Assembly (NCBI GenBank): GCA_003241215.1
Contig: QFOL01000076.1
Location: 1 to 14,352 of the forward strand
Direction of reading: 5' to 3'
DNA from: Agrobacterium fabrum
GTDB taxonomy: Bacteria; Pseudomonadota; Alphaproteobacteria; Rhizobiales; Rhizobiaceae
Length of the DNA: 14,352 bases
The notes under the pieces were generated by a model that saw nothing but the letters and a program-made list of their open reading frames with translations, was not told the DNA's origin and searched no databases. Both the position numbers and the translations under genes were made by a program. Positions 1 to 6,587 of the stretch are shown piece after piece. Positions within the stretch are counted from its first letter, which is position 1. The number at the start of each line of letters is the position of its first letter.

Positions 1-331
1 GATTTCGCTCGAAACCCCCGTGGGTGACGAAGAGGATTCGCATCTCGGCGACTTCATCGAGGACAAGAACGCGCTGCTGCCTATCGACGCCGCCATTCAG
101 GCGAACCTGCGCGAGACGACCACCCGCGTTCTGGCGTCGCTGACGCCGCGTGAAGAACGTGTTCTGCGTATGCGTTTCGGCATCGGCATGAACACTGACC
201 ATACGCTGGAAGAAGTCGGCCAGCAGTTCTCGGTGACGCGCGAACGTATCCGCCAGATCGAGGCGAAGGCGCTGCGCAAACTGAAGCATCCGAGCCGCTC
301 GAGAAAGCTCCGCAGCTTCCTCGACAGCTAA
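1..331 (+). CDS. rpoD: RNA polymerase primary sigma factor RpoD, C-terminal part (5' end outside window)
   Basis: This is the last 109 codons of the housekeeping sigma-70 factor, which directs core RNA polymerase to -35/-10 promoters. The reading frame is open from base 2, so the gene starts left of the window. Visible parts are the end of region 3 ([21 protein letters not shown]), region 4.1 ([17 protein letters not shown]) and the region 4.2 helix-turn-helix that contacts the -35 element ([31 protein letters not shown]). It ends in the usual short basic tail, [11 protein letters not shown]. The region 4.2 sequence is typical of primary rather than alternative sigma factors. A strong intrinsic terminator begins 23 bases after the stop, so rpoD is transcriptionally closed from the next gene. 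The family assignment is certain. No promoter information is available because the 5' end is missing. Confidence 0.97.
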   Translation, partial: ISLETPVGDEEDSHLGDFIEDKNALLPIDAAIQANLRETTTRVLASLTPREERVLRMRFGIGMNTDHTLEEVGQQFSVTRERIRQIEAKALRKLKHPSRSRKLRSFLDS

Positions 332-354
332 GCTGTTCGTTTCCTTTAAAATTG

Positions 355-386
355 AACCCGGTCAGTTACCTCTGGCCGGGTTTTTT
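355..386 (+). terminator. Intrinsic terminator of rpoD
   Basis: An 11-bp stem (AACCCGGTCAG with CTGGCCGGGTT, one G-T wobble) encloses the loop TTACCT and runs into six T residues. It starts 23 bases after the rpoD stop codon and is the clearest one-sided intrinsic terminator in the window. Confidence 0.92.
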
Positions 387-481
387 GTTTCCCGCACTGG
401 CGAACTCTGCGACAAGCCTTATGTGTGACAACAGGCATCCCGCTTTGCTGGAAATGCCGGGGTTCGATTTGGTTCGATGAG

Positions 482-1447
482 ATGCAACAGGTTTCGGCAG
501 GCAGATGGCGGTGGAAGGGATGGGCTGTGCCTGTCTCCGTGCTGCTGCATCTTGTCGTCGTTGCTCTTTTTTTCTTCGAGCTGCCGGAACGGATAGCCGA
601 GCCGCAGGAGCCGGAAAGCATCAGCGTCGATCTGGTGGCGCCGCCCGAGGAAAAGAAGGCGGAAGAGGCCCCGCCGCCGGGTGAAGAGAAGGCGAAGGAA
701 GAAAAACCGCAACCTCCGCCGCCACCGCCCGCCCCACCGGCCGAAGAGGCAAAACCCTTGCCGCCGCCGCAGGCGACGTTGCCCGCTATCGCGATGAGGC
801 CCGAGGAAACGCAGGCGGACCCCGAGGACAAGCCGGGCAAGACGGAGGAAGCGGAAAAGACCGAGCCTTCCCAAGAGCCGGCAGGTGAGCCTGAAAAGAC
901 GGCCGAAGACGCACCCGCGTCTCCCACGGCCAACAGCGATCTTCAGGCTTCAGCCGAGCAGGGGGAAATTGCGGTTTCACCGGTCAAGGAGAATGTGCCG
1001 CCGGAGCAAACGCCCGTGCCGCAGGAAAAACCGGCGGAAGAAAAGCCTGCCGAATTGGCGGAAGAAAAACCCGAGAGGCTTCCGGCAGCCAAACAACTCC
1101 TGTCTTCTTCCGTTCTTTCGCCGGCCCAGAGACGTCAGATGTTCGGCGATCTGCCGCCGCGTCGCCGCATCGTTCAGCTTTGCAGCACCGAAGCTCTGGC
1201 CCAAATTCAGGGTGCGGGTTTTGCCGCAAGAGGCATGATCCCCTATTCGGATACGGGTGGCAGAATTTCCGGCAATTCGATCGATGCTTCCGGCGGCGCG
1301 TTCAATACGGGCAATGGCTGGCACGATGTATCGTTCCAGTGCGAGGTCGACCTGGAGAATTACGCCGTGACGGAGTTTCGGTTTAAAATCGGCAACGCGG
1401 TCAGCCCGGAAGAGGCGAAAAAGCGCGGTTTTACGAGATTTCAATAG
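482..1447 (+). CDS. DUF930-type inner-membrane/periplasmic protein with TonB-like layout
   Basis: The protein has 321 residues from ATG 482. It has a short basic cytoplasmic tail, one membrane helix (about 13-33, GWAVPVSVLLHLVVVALFFFELP), a long Pro/Glu/Lys/Ala-rich segment (about 38-205, with PPPPPPAPP and repeated EEKP units) and a compact C-terminal domain (about 210-321). That domain opens LSPAQRRQMFGDLPPRRRIVQLCSTEALAQI, the pattern I associate with DUF930. It holds the protein's only two cysteines, Cys234 and Cys287. The layout is that of TonB or TolA, an anchored periplasm-spanning arm with a terminal domain, but I see no TonB C-terminal motif. The frame is also open upstream to a GTG at 425. 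I prefer ATG 482 because it leaves a short tail before the helix, although no strong ribosome site precedes either codon. The function is unknown. The gene converges on the phytochrome gene, with 97 bases between their stop codons. Confidence 0.85.
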   Translation: MQQVSAGRWRWKGWAVPVSVLLHLVVVALFFFELPERIAEPQEPESISVDLVAPPEEKKAEEAPPPGEEKAKEEKPQPPPPPPAPPAEEAKPLPPPQATLPAIAMRPEETQADPEDKPGKTEEAEKTEPSQEPAGEPEKTAEDAPASPTANSDLQASAEQGEIAVSPVKENVPPEQTPVPQEKPAEEKPAELAEEKPERLPAAKQLLSSSVLSPAQRRQMFGDLPPRRRIVQLCSTEALAQIQGAGFAARGMIPYSDTGGRISGNSIDASGGAFNTGNGWHDVSFQCEVDLENYAVTEFRFKIGNAVSPEEAKKRGFTRFQ

Positions 1448-1544
1448 AGGTAGATTTGGCAGCGCCTCATCGTCCGCATGCCGTCAGTCCGGACGGGGTC
1501 CGATATGATTATCCTTGATCGTAAAGGGCTTTTCTCAAGCTGCC

Positions 1545-4097
1545 TCACACCCGCTCCGTATCCCCCACCAGAATGCCGATCCCCGCCATCAGCGCATCCT
1601 CGTCATAAGGCTTGCGGATGACTGGCACGTTGCCGAATTCATCCGGAACCATGCTGCCATCGGCGTAACCGGTCGCGAAAAGGAAGGGGACGCCGCGGCG
1701 GTGGAGTTCGCGGGCGACGGGGATCGAGGTATCGGAACCGAGATTGATGTCGAGAATGGCCACGTCAGGCACATAATTCTTCAGCTTCTCGATTGCCATC
1801 GCCGACGAAGTCGCCGTTTCAATGGCACTGATGCCGTTATCTTCCAGCATGTTCTCGACATCCATGGCGATCAGCATCTGATCTTCGACGAGCAATACTT
1901 TCAACGGCTCCTCCCGGTTATAAGGTCTGGCCTGCGGCGCGGCTTCGGTCTCGGATTTCGTGTCGGAAGCCGTTGTGGCCGATGAGACGTGACGGAATGG
2001 CAGGAGAAGCTCCGCCTCCAGTCCGTCGGGCAAATAGCGCATCGTGCTGCGCCCGCCGAGATCGTAGGGAATGCTGCGGCTGATGAGCGCCGTGCCGAAA
2101 CCGGCGCGCGATGGCGCCGGCAGCTTTGTGGGCAGGATTTCTCGCCACGCAATCTCGCAATCGCGATTGTCGTTGATGTTCCAGCGCACATGCAATTGCC
2201 CGCCATTTTGCGAAAGCGCGCCGTATTTGGCGGCATTCGTCGCCAGTTCGTGCAGAACCAGCGCCATCACCGAGAAGGCGCGCGAATCGAGCGTGATCTG
2301 GGGCCCTTCAAGTTTCACCGTTGTTTCCGGCGAACGATGGGGTGACAGTTCGGCGTCCAGAAGATCGCGAAGTGCGCCGCCGCCTTCGCCGCGAATGATC
2401 TGGTCATGGGCAAAGGACAGCGCCTGAATGCGGCCCTTCAGCGCGGTGACATACTCCTGCAGGGTCTTGCCCTCCTGCGAAGGATTGCCGACCAGCGACT
2501 TGATGATGGCGAGAACATTCTTGACGCGGTGGTTGAGTTCCTCGTTCAGCATGCGCTGGCGCACTTCTGCGCGTTCCCTTTCGCCGGCCATCAGCTCGCT
2601 GTGATGGAATGCGACCTCGACAAGCGCAATTCTGGCTGCTTCGGCAATTTCCCGGTCGGCCTCCGACCACGGCTGCGCCTGCAGGCGGACGGTTTCCTTC
2701 CAGATCGCGAAGCTCTTGCGCGGTGTGAGGCGGTCGCCCAGCGGCCCGGTTTCATAGGATTTTTCCGGATTGCCGGCCCAGTTCAAGTTCTGCACGATCT
2801 CCTTGCGGAAGAACAGCAGGTAGTCGTTTTTCACCTGCGACAGCGGAATGGCGAGCATTCCGGCTGCGGTGCCGGCATAGATTTCCGCTTCCGGTATGGC
2901 CTGCGACAGGGCATGGGTTGCCCAGACCTTGCCTTCCGAAGCCGAGGCGACGAAACGCGCCAGCCTTGGAATGGTATCATGCGGCGGTGTTGCGCCGTGG
3001 CCATGCCAATTGTTCCCCACCCATAGCCCGACGCCGTCGCAGGGCATCAGATCGGCAAAATCCTGGAAACTGTCGATCAGCAGCTCTTCGATGTTGGTGT
3101 GATGGGCGGCAAGCCGCAGGAAACGGTCGAGCGCGGCATGGGCCTGGTTGACGGTGTCGAGCCGGCGTTTCTGTTTCAGAACCTGCAGATGCATGGAGAA
3201 AAACTCCCCGAACATTTCAGCGGCGATCCGGACCGGCATCGTCAGCACGCGCGGGGAATAGTGGTGGCAGGCGATCAAGCCCCATAGGGCGCCATCGACA
3301 ATCACCGAAATCGACATGGAGGCGGCAACGCCCATGTTGCGAAGATATTCGCAATGGATGGGCGAGACGCTGCGCAGATGCGCGAAGGACAGGTCGAGCG
3401 GCTCGCCGGAGGCATCGATGGCGGGCAGGACGGGGACCCGCGCGCCACTGGCATCGGAGATGATGCGCAGCGTGTTCTTGAGATAAAGCGCACGGGCCTG
3501 CTGGGGTATGTCGCTGGCGGGGAAATATTGCCCGAGAAAGCTTTCCAGCTCCGGCTGCTTCGCTTCCGACACCACCTTGCCGGCGCCGTCCTCCTCGAAA
3601 CGGTAGATCATCACCCGGTCGTAACCGAGCGTCGCCTTTATCAGCCGCGTCGTTCTGGAGATCAGGCTTTCGACGCTGTCGGCCTCGCGAATGCGGTCCA
3701 CCATCTTGCGCGCCGTGCCCAGTGGCTGCGTTTCGCTTTGCGACGGTTCGAATTCGATGATCGTGGTGGATTTGTAGCGGTGGAGGGAGATGTCGAAGCT
3801 GCGGCCATCGCCCATTTCCGTGGCGGGCAGCATGGCCGGGCGCGTGGTTCGGCCGGTCACCGTCAGCGCATTGCGCAGATCGTGGATGAGCTTCTTGCCG
3901 AGCACCTCCTCGGCGGTCCTGCCATTGATGTCGCCGTCAATGCCCAGCAGTTCCCGGCAGTTTTCGGAATGCCGCAACACCATGCGCATGGCGTTATCGC
4001 AGGCGATGAGACAGCCATGCGGTTGAATATAACCAGGAATATGAATGGGTTCGCGGTCGCAATTGGTCAGGTCGACATGATAGTCAGTGGGCGCCAT
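1545..4097 (-). CDS. agp2: Bathy-type bacteriophytochrome HWE histidine kinase with fused receiver (Agp2/BphP2 type)
   Basis: This 850-residue protein is a red/far-red photoreceptor kinase that binds biliverdin. Domains in order are PAS, GAF, PHY (about 20-500), HWE-family kinase (about 505-700) and receiver (about 733-845). Cys13 (TNCDREPIHIPG) is the expected biliverdin attachment site. The chromophore pocket shows PASDIPQQ with Asp196, SPIHCEYLRNM with His248 and IACHHY with His278. The PHY tongue carries PRKSF at 459-463. The kinase H-box is LNEELNHRVKN with His523, and WREI near 651 fits the HWE signature. In the receiver, VLLVEDQ supplies the acidic pocket, Asp783 (AILDINL) is the phospho-acceptor and Lys829 lies in IRKPYD. 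Length and numbering match Agrobacterium Agp2, whose dark state is Pfr (known for that protein, inferred here). No heme oxygenase or separate response regulator lies nearby. The gene is divergent from the yjbQ-family gene across 252 bases. Confidence 0.96.
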   Translation of the reverse strand: MAPTDYHVDLTNCDREPIHIPGYIQPHGCLIACDNAMRMVLRHSENCRELLGIDGDINGRTAEEVLGKKLIHDLRNALTVTGRTTRPAMLPATEMGDGRSFDISLHRYKSTTIIEFEPSQSETQPLGTARKMVDRIREADSVESLISRTTRLIKATLGYDRVMIYRFEEDGAGKVVSEAKQPELESFLGQYFPASDIPQQARALYLKNTLRIISDASGARVPVLPAIDASGEPLDLSFAHLRSVSPIHCEYLRNMGVAASMSISVIVDGALWGLIACHHYSPRVLTMPVRIAAEMFGEFFSMHLQVLKQKRRLDTVNQAHAALDRFLRLAAHHTNIEELLIDSFQDFADLMPCDGVGLWVGNNWHGHGATPPHDTIPRLARFVASASEGKVWATHALSQAIPEAEIYAGTAAGMLAIPLSQVKNDYLLFFRKEIVQNLNWAGNPEKSYETGPLGDRLTPRKSFAIWKETVRLQAQPWSEADREIAEAARIALVEVAFHHSELMAGERERAEVRQRMLNEELNHRVKNVLAIIKSLVGNPSQEGKTLQEYVTALKGRIQALSFAHDQIIRGEGGGALRDLLDAELSPHRSPETTVKLEGPQITLDSRAFSVMALVLHELATNAAKYGALSQNGGQLHVRWNINDNRDCEIAWREILPTKLPAPSRAGFGTALISRSIPYDLGGRSTMRYLPDGLEAELLLPFRHVSSATTASDTKSETEAAPQARPYNREEPLKVLLVEDQMLIAMDVENMLEDNGISAIETATSSAMAIEKLKNYVPDVAILDINLGSDTSIPVARELHRRGVPFLFATGYADGSMVPDEFGNVPVIRKPYDEDALMAGIGILVGDTERV

Positions 4098-4265
4098 GAA
4101 TCAGTCTTTCGCACCCTGTGTCTGTCCGTGCCGGAGATAATCTGGTTGTTGCGGGATGGGAGAGCCTGAATAATTCATTCTGATCGTGCCAACCCTTCCC
4201 CGTTTTTTGCAACTGTGACGCCGGTTTTCCGTTTTGCTGTTATGCGCCGCCGTCATCTCTTTGTC

Positions 4266-4288
4266 GTATCCCTGATGTCATCGGATAC
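4266..4288. promoter_or_regulatory. Inverted repeat between the phytochrome and yjbQ-family genes
   Basis: GTATCC at 4266-4271 and GGATAC at 4283-4288 form a perfect 6-bp inverted repeat with an 11-base spacer. It lies 62 bases upstream of the yjbQ-family start, in the shared divergent promoter region. It could be an operator or a leader hairpin. The regulator is unknown and chance cannot be excluded. Confidence 0.3.
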
Positions 4289-4338
4289 AATTCGACATGT
4301 TGCAACGTTGGCAGCGCCGATTTTGTTCCAAGTTATTG

Positions 4339-4352
4339 AAGGAAAAAATGTG
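4339..4352 (+). promoter_or_regulatory. Ribosome binding site with overlapping ATG/GTG start codons
   Basis: AAGGA at 4339-4343 precedes the bases ATGTG at 4348-4352. The GTG at 4350 is in frame with the yjbQ-family protein, 6 bases after the site. The overlapping ATG at 4348 is out of frame and would make only the hexapeptide MCRRKN before TGA at 4366. This decides the gene start and makes initiation there unusual. Confidence 0.6.
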
Positions 4353-4772
4353 CCGCAGAAAAAACTGATCGTTTCGACCCAGGGGCAAGGGCTTTACGAA
4401 TTCTCGTCCGAGGCGAGGGCTTTCGTCAAACAGGCCGATCTTGATGAAGGCCTGCTGACCATCTTCGTCCGGCACACATCCTGTTCGCTGCTCATTCAGG
4501 AAAATGCCGATCCCGATGTCCGGGGTGATCTCATGACATTTTTTTCCCGTCTCGTGCCGCCGTCCAGCGATCCCTCCATGCGCTGGGTCGTGCACACGCT
4601 TGAAGGTCCAGACGATATGCCGGCCCACATCAAATCGGCGCTGACGACGGTTTCCATCGGTGTGCCGATCAGTGAGGGCCGGCTCGTGCTCGGCACATGG
4701 CAGGGCCTTTATCTTTTCGAACACCGCGACCGGCCGCATCGCCGGGAAATCGTGCTGCATATTTCGCCGTGA
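4350..4772 (+). CDS. yjbQ: YjbQ/UPF0047 family protein (secondary thiamine-phosphate synthase type)
   Basis: From GTG 4350 the product is 140 residues, the usual length for this single-domain family. Family hallmarks are present in order: TIFVRHTSCSLLIQENADPDV (37-57, with His42, Thr43, Ser44, Glu51, Asn52), GDL with Asp60, HTLEGPDDMPAHIKSAL (82-98) and the glycine-rich GTWQGLYLFEHR (115-126). E. coli YjbQ has weak thiamine-phosphate synthase activity and can rescue thiE mutants, but the physiological role is not settled, so the function here is by family only. The frame is open upstream to 4215, but that extension has no family match and GTG 4350 has AAGGA at the right distance. The product should be cytosolic: no signal peptide or membrane helix is visible. 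A structured stretch begins about 40 bases after the stop. Confidence 0.93.
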   Translation: MPQKKLIVSTQGQGLYEFSSEARAFVKQADLDEGLLTIFVRHTSCSLLIQENADPDVRGDLMTFFSRLVPPSSDPSMRWVVHTLEGPDDMPAHIKSALTTVSIGVPISEGRLVLGTWQGLYLFEHRDRPHRREIVLHISP

Positions 4773-4811
4773 CGCCCGGATCCGGATGAAGAACAGCCGC
4801 GTTAACATCCA

Positions 4812-4856
4812 TGAACGCCTGCTGAACATTCGGTTCTGTTCATATTCAGGCAGGCG
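4812..4856 (+). promoter_or_regulatory. Nested hairpin with TGAAC/GTTCA repeats upstream of the 108-residue exported protein
   Basis: CGCCTGCTGAA (4816-4826) pairs with TTCAGGCAGGCG (4845-4856), apart from one bulged G. Within the region GAACA (4824-4828) also pairs with TGTTC (4837-4841). Two TGAAC copies lie 11 bases apart (4812 and 4823), one helical turn, facing inverted TTC-containing copies. It may terminate the yjbQ-family transcript, although no T-run follows. Alternatively it may be an operator or leader for the gene at 4923. The structure is seen; its role is inferred. Confidence 0.4.
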
Positions 4857-4922
4857 AGTCTAGGGTCTCGTCAATCGCCGGGGGATGTGCCCTGTCGGCA
4901 AAGAAACAAACGGAGTGAGTTC

Positions 4923-5249
4923 ATGTTCAGCACCTTCGCAAAAACCGGCCTGGCTGCCCTCATCGCCCTCGGTGGAATTTCCTTCACCGCTCCGGCTGCT
5001 TCGGCAGGCTCGGATGTTCAATTCAGAGTTCAGGTTCAGGATGGCTATGGCCATCGCCCCGGCTGGGGCCGTCCGGATCGCGGCTGCTCGCCCTGGCTTG
5101 CGGAAGAAAAGGCAAGCCGCATGGGTCTTCGCCGCGCCCGCGTGGTTGACGTATCGCCGCGCCGCGTCGTGGTTGCCGGTTTCGATCGTCGTGGCCGTGA
5201 TCGCGTTGTTTTCGCCAATGAGCGCGGCTGCCCGGTGATCCGCCGCTAA
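4923..5249 (+). CDS. Small exported basic protein, two cysteines, function unknown
   Basis: The product is 108 residues. A clear Sec signal peptide (MFSTFAKTGLAALIALGGIS, with AxA near 25-28: PAASAGS) leaves a mature chain of about 80 residues. The chain has a Gly/Arg/Pro-rich start (DGYGHRPGWGRPDRG), a middle of the form CSPWLAEEKASRMGLRRARVVDVSPRRVVVAGFDRRGRDRVVFANERGC, and Cys55 and Cys103 as its only cysteines. A disulfide tying the domain's ends is plausible. The chain is strongly basic and probably rich in beta strands. The start is ATG 4923 because GGAGTGAG lies just before it and the signal peptide begins there; the longer frame from about 4887 adds charged residues ahead of the signal. 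I do not recognise a named family. It ends before a bidirectional terminator shared with the SIMPL gene. Confidence 0.82.
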   Translation: MFSTFAKTGLAALIALGGISFTAPAASAGSDVQFRVQVQDGYGHRPGWGRPDRGCSPWLAEEKASRMGLRRARVVDVSPRRVVVAGFDRRGRDRVVFANERGCPVIRR

Positions 5250-5301
5250 AAGCAGCGACCTTCGTTGATCTGTCGATATCCCCGTACGGCAGGTCAATCA
5301 A

Positions 5302-5348
5302 AAATGCCCCTCGCTTGTCCGAAAAGGCAGGCGAGGGGCATTTCGTTT
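5302..5348. terminator. Bidirectional intrinsic terminator between convergent genes
   Basis: AAATGCCCCTCGC (5302-5314) pairs perfectly with GCGAGGGGCATTT (5331-5343). The stem extends inward through TTGTC/GGCAG with wobbles to the loop CGAAAA. On the plus strand TTTCGTTTT follows; on the minus strand the A-run at 5300-5304 reads as a T-run. It serves the exported-protein gene at 4923 and the SIMPL gene at 5417. Confidence 0.88.
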
Positions 5349-5416
5349 TGCATCATGCCCGTGGCTGAGCATCGCATGGGGCATGAGCGGCACCCAGGCG
5401 CCGCCCGCCGTCGATC

Positions 5417-6160
5417 TTACTGGTCGAGGGCGAAGGTGACGTTGACCACCACGCTGTAATTGTTTTCACCCGACGCGATCGGAACGCTATCGGCTTCCTT
5501 CATCATCGAGGCACGCATCATGCCCGCCGGTACAGGCATTGGCCGCTGCATGTTTTCGCTGATCTGGATCACCCGGCCGAGCTTCACACCCGCCGCTTCC
5601 GTCAGCGTCTTCGCCTTCGCCATCGCATCGGCAACGGCCAGCTTGCGGGCTTCGGTGACAGTGGCTTCCGGCTTGTCATTGGTGAAGGTGATGTCGCCGC
5701 CCTGGTTGATGCCAAGCTTGACGGAGGTATCGAGGATCGCGCCGAGCTTCTTAAGGTCGCGCACCCGCACGGTCAGGCCGTTGGAAACCTGATAGCCGGT
5801 GATTTCAGGCGCGACATAAACGCCGTCCTTGGGCTCAAAATGCTTGTAGAGCGGCTGAACCGAGAAATTGCTCGTCTGCAGGTCGCGGTCCTCGATGGCG
5901 GCGTCTTTCAGCGCCTTCAGGACATCGGCGAGCGCCTTGGAGTTTTCGGTAAGCGCCGCAGCCGCCGTCTCCGCCTGCTTGACGACGCTGAAGGAGAGGA
6001 TCGCCATATCAGGGGCGATGGCCGCCTGGCCTTCACCGGAAACACTGATCGTGGCTTCGCGCGGGTTGGCCTCCTGCGCAGACACCTGGGCGGCAAGCGG
6101 CATCATGGCTGCTGCGGTCATTGCGGTGAGTGCGAAAAGGCGGGCCGTTTTTGTCTTCAT
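5417..6160 (-). CDS. SIMPL-domain (DUF541) periplasmic protein, BP26/Omp28-like
   Basis: The protein has 247 residues. A Sec signal peptide (1-28, cleaving near VSA-QE) is followed by one SIMPL domain filling the rest (about 36-246). Diagnostic stretches are ISVSGEGQAAIAPDMAILSFSV, AAIEDRDLQTSNFSVQPLY, EITGYQVSNGLTVRVRDL, LGINQGGDITFTNDKPE and AMAKAKTLTEAAGVKLGRVIQISE, ending ENNYSVVVNVTFAL. They match, block for block, my recollection of Brucella BP26 (Omp28), an immunogenic periplasmic protein that assembles into a large ring-like oligomer. The molecular function of the family is still poorly defined. There are no cysteines in the mature chain. GAGGAAAC lies 4-11 bases before the ATG, supporting this start. 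It stands alone on the minus strand, divergent from the tRNA gene. Confidence 0.93.
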   Translation of the reverse strand: MKTKTARLFALTAMTAAAMMPLAAQVSAQEANPREATISVSGEGQAAIAPDMAILSFSVVKQAETAAAALTENSKALADVLKALKDAAIEDRDLQTSNFSVQPLYKHFEPKDGVYVAPEITGYQVSNGLTVRVRDLKKLGAILDTSVKLGINQGGDITFTNDKPEATVTEARKLAVADAMAKAKTLTEAAGVKLGRVIQISENMQRPMPVPAGMMRASMMKEADSVPIASGENNYSVVVNVTFALDQ

Positions 6161-6317
6161 GGTGTTTCCTCGTTGATTGTGTCCCTTTGAAGGGTATTGC
6201 CTTAGATTGTGTAGCTAATACGGCGGCGCTGCCTTGCGAAAGCATCATTGGCTTGTCGGGCTCAAAAAATTACGTTAGAGCGTCACCCACCGGATTCGAG
6301 CCATTGCGAAGCCGGTG

Positions 6318-6338
6318 TTTCGGACCGCTTTTCCGAAA
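6318..6338 (+). other. Hairpin abutting the tRNA 5' end
   Basis: TTTCGG (6318-6323) and CCGAAA (6333-6338) form a perfect 6-bp stem with a 9-base loop. The 3' arm ends exactly one base before the tRNA's first nucleotide. If transcribed it would be the leader removed by RNase P. No function is known to me. Confidence 0.35.
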
Positions 6339-6414
6339 GGGCCTGTAGCTCAATGGTTAGAGCCGGCGGCTCATAACCGCTTGGTTGGGGGTTCGAGTCC
6401 CTCCGGGCCCACCA
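6339..6414 (+). tRNA. tRNA with anticodon CAT, probably tRNA-Ile2 (lysidine type)
   Basis: This is a complete 76-base cloverleaf with encoded CCA. The acceptor stem GGGCCTG pairs with CGGGCCC (one T-G wobble), discriminator A. The D-arm contains GCTCAATGGTTAGAGC. The anticodon stem GGCGG/CCGCT encloses the loop CTCATAA, with CAT at 6372-6374. The T-arm is GGGGG, TTCGAGT, CCCTC. It is not the initiator: position 1-72 is a normal G-C pair and the anticodon stem lacks the three consecutive G-C pairs. The anticodon arm and variable region (CGGCTCATAACCGCTTGG) resemble E. coli tRNA-Ile2 (CGACTCATAATCGCTTGG), whose anticodon C is changed to lysidine by TilS so that it reads AUA. An elongator tRNA-Met is the alternative. 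An A/T-rich stretch, ATTTCTTTT, follows the CCA. Confidence 0.95.
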
Positions 6415-6540
6415 ATTTCTTTTAAGATCAATTGCTTGAGATGTTTCGCCACTCCGCGCGAGCGCATTTCTGTCACGGCTGAGGCGTGATCTCTGTTCTG
6501 CTGATGGCAAAGTCCGGCGGTGGAATGAATGCATCAGTGT

Positions 6541-6573
6541 CGATCCGGCGTGCCGTTGGGGCAAGCCGGATCG
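6541..6573 (-). terminator. Hairpin downstream of the 123-residue exported protein gene, possible terminator
   Basis: CGATCCGGC (6541-6549) and GCCGGATCG (6565-6573) form a perfect 9-bp stem, extended by TGCC/GGCA inside, with loop GTTGG. It sits 15 bases past the stop codon of the minus-strand gene at 6588. No T-run follows on that strand, so it may instead stabilise the 3' end. Confidence 0.45.
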
Positions 6574-6587
6574 GGAGAGCTTTAATA

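Noticed and set aside
1448..1544. Terminator between the convergent DUF930 and phytochrome genes
   Set aside because: Only a 5-bp stem (CCGTC 1481-1485 with GACGG 1492-1496) without a T-run is visible, too weak to call.
3354..4169. 271-residue open frame antisense to the phytochrome
   Set aside because: It overlaps the intact PAS-GAF coding region and has no recognisable motif.
4185..4192. TTGGCACG on the minus strand upstream of the phytochrome, like a sigma-54 -24 element
   Set aside because: No GC-containing -12 element occurs at the required spacing, so it is only half a promoter.
6281..6338. Possible tRNA remnant upstream of the tRNA (GGATTCGAGCC resembles a T-arm; plus-strand frame reads SPTGFEPLRSRC)
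   Set aside because: The T-arm stem does not pair on either strand and no acceptor or anticodon arm is visible. The similarity is limited to about ten bases.
6339..6414. tRNA as an integration site for a mobile element
   Set aside because: No integrase and no direct repeat of the tRNA 3' end were found in the window; the following genes look like ordinary chromosomal genes.
6283..6564. 93-residue open frame on the minus strand containing WWARRDSNPQPSGYEPPALTIELQAL
   Set aside because: It is the reverse-strand translation of the tRNA gene at 6339-6414. Proteins with RDSNPQP-type strings are a well-known annotation artefact of this kind.
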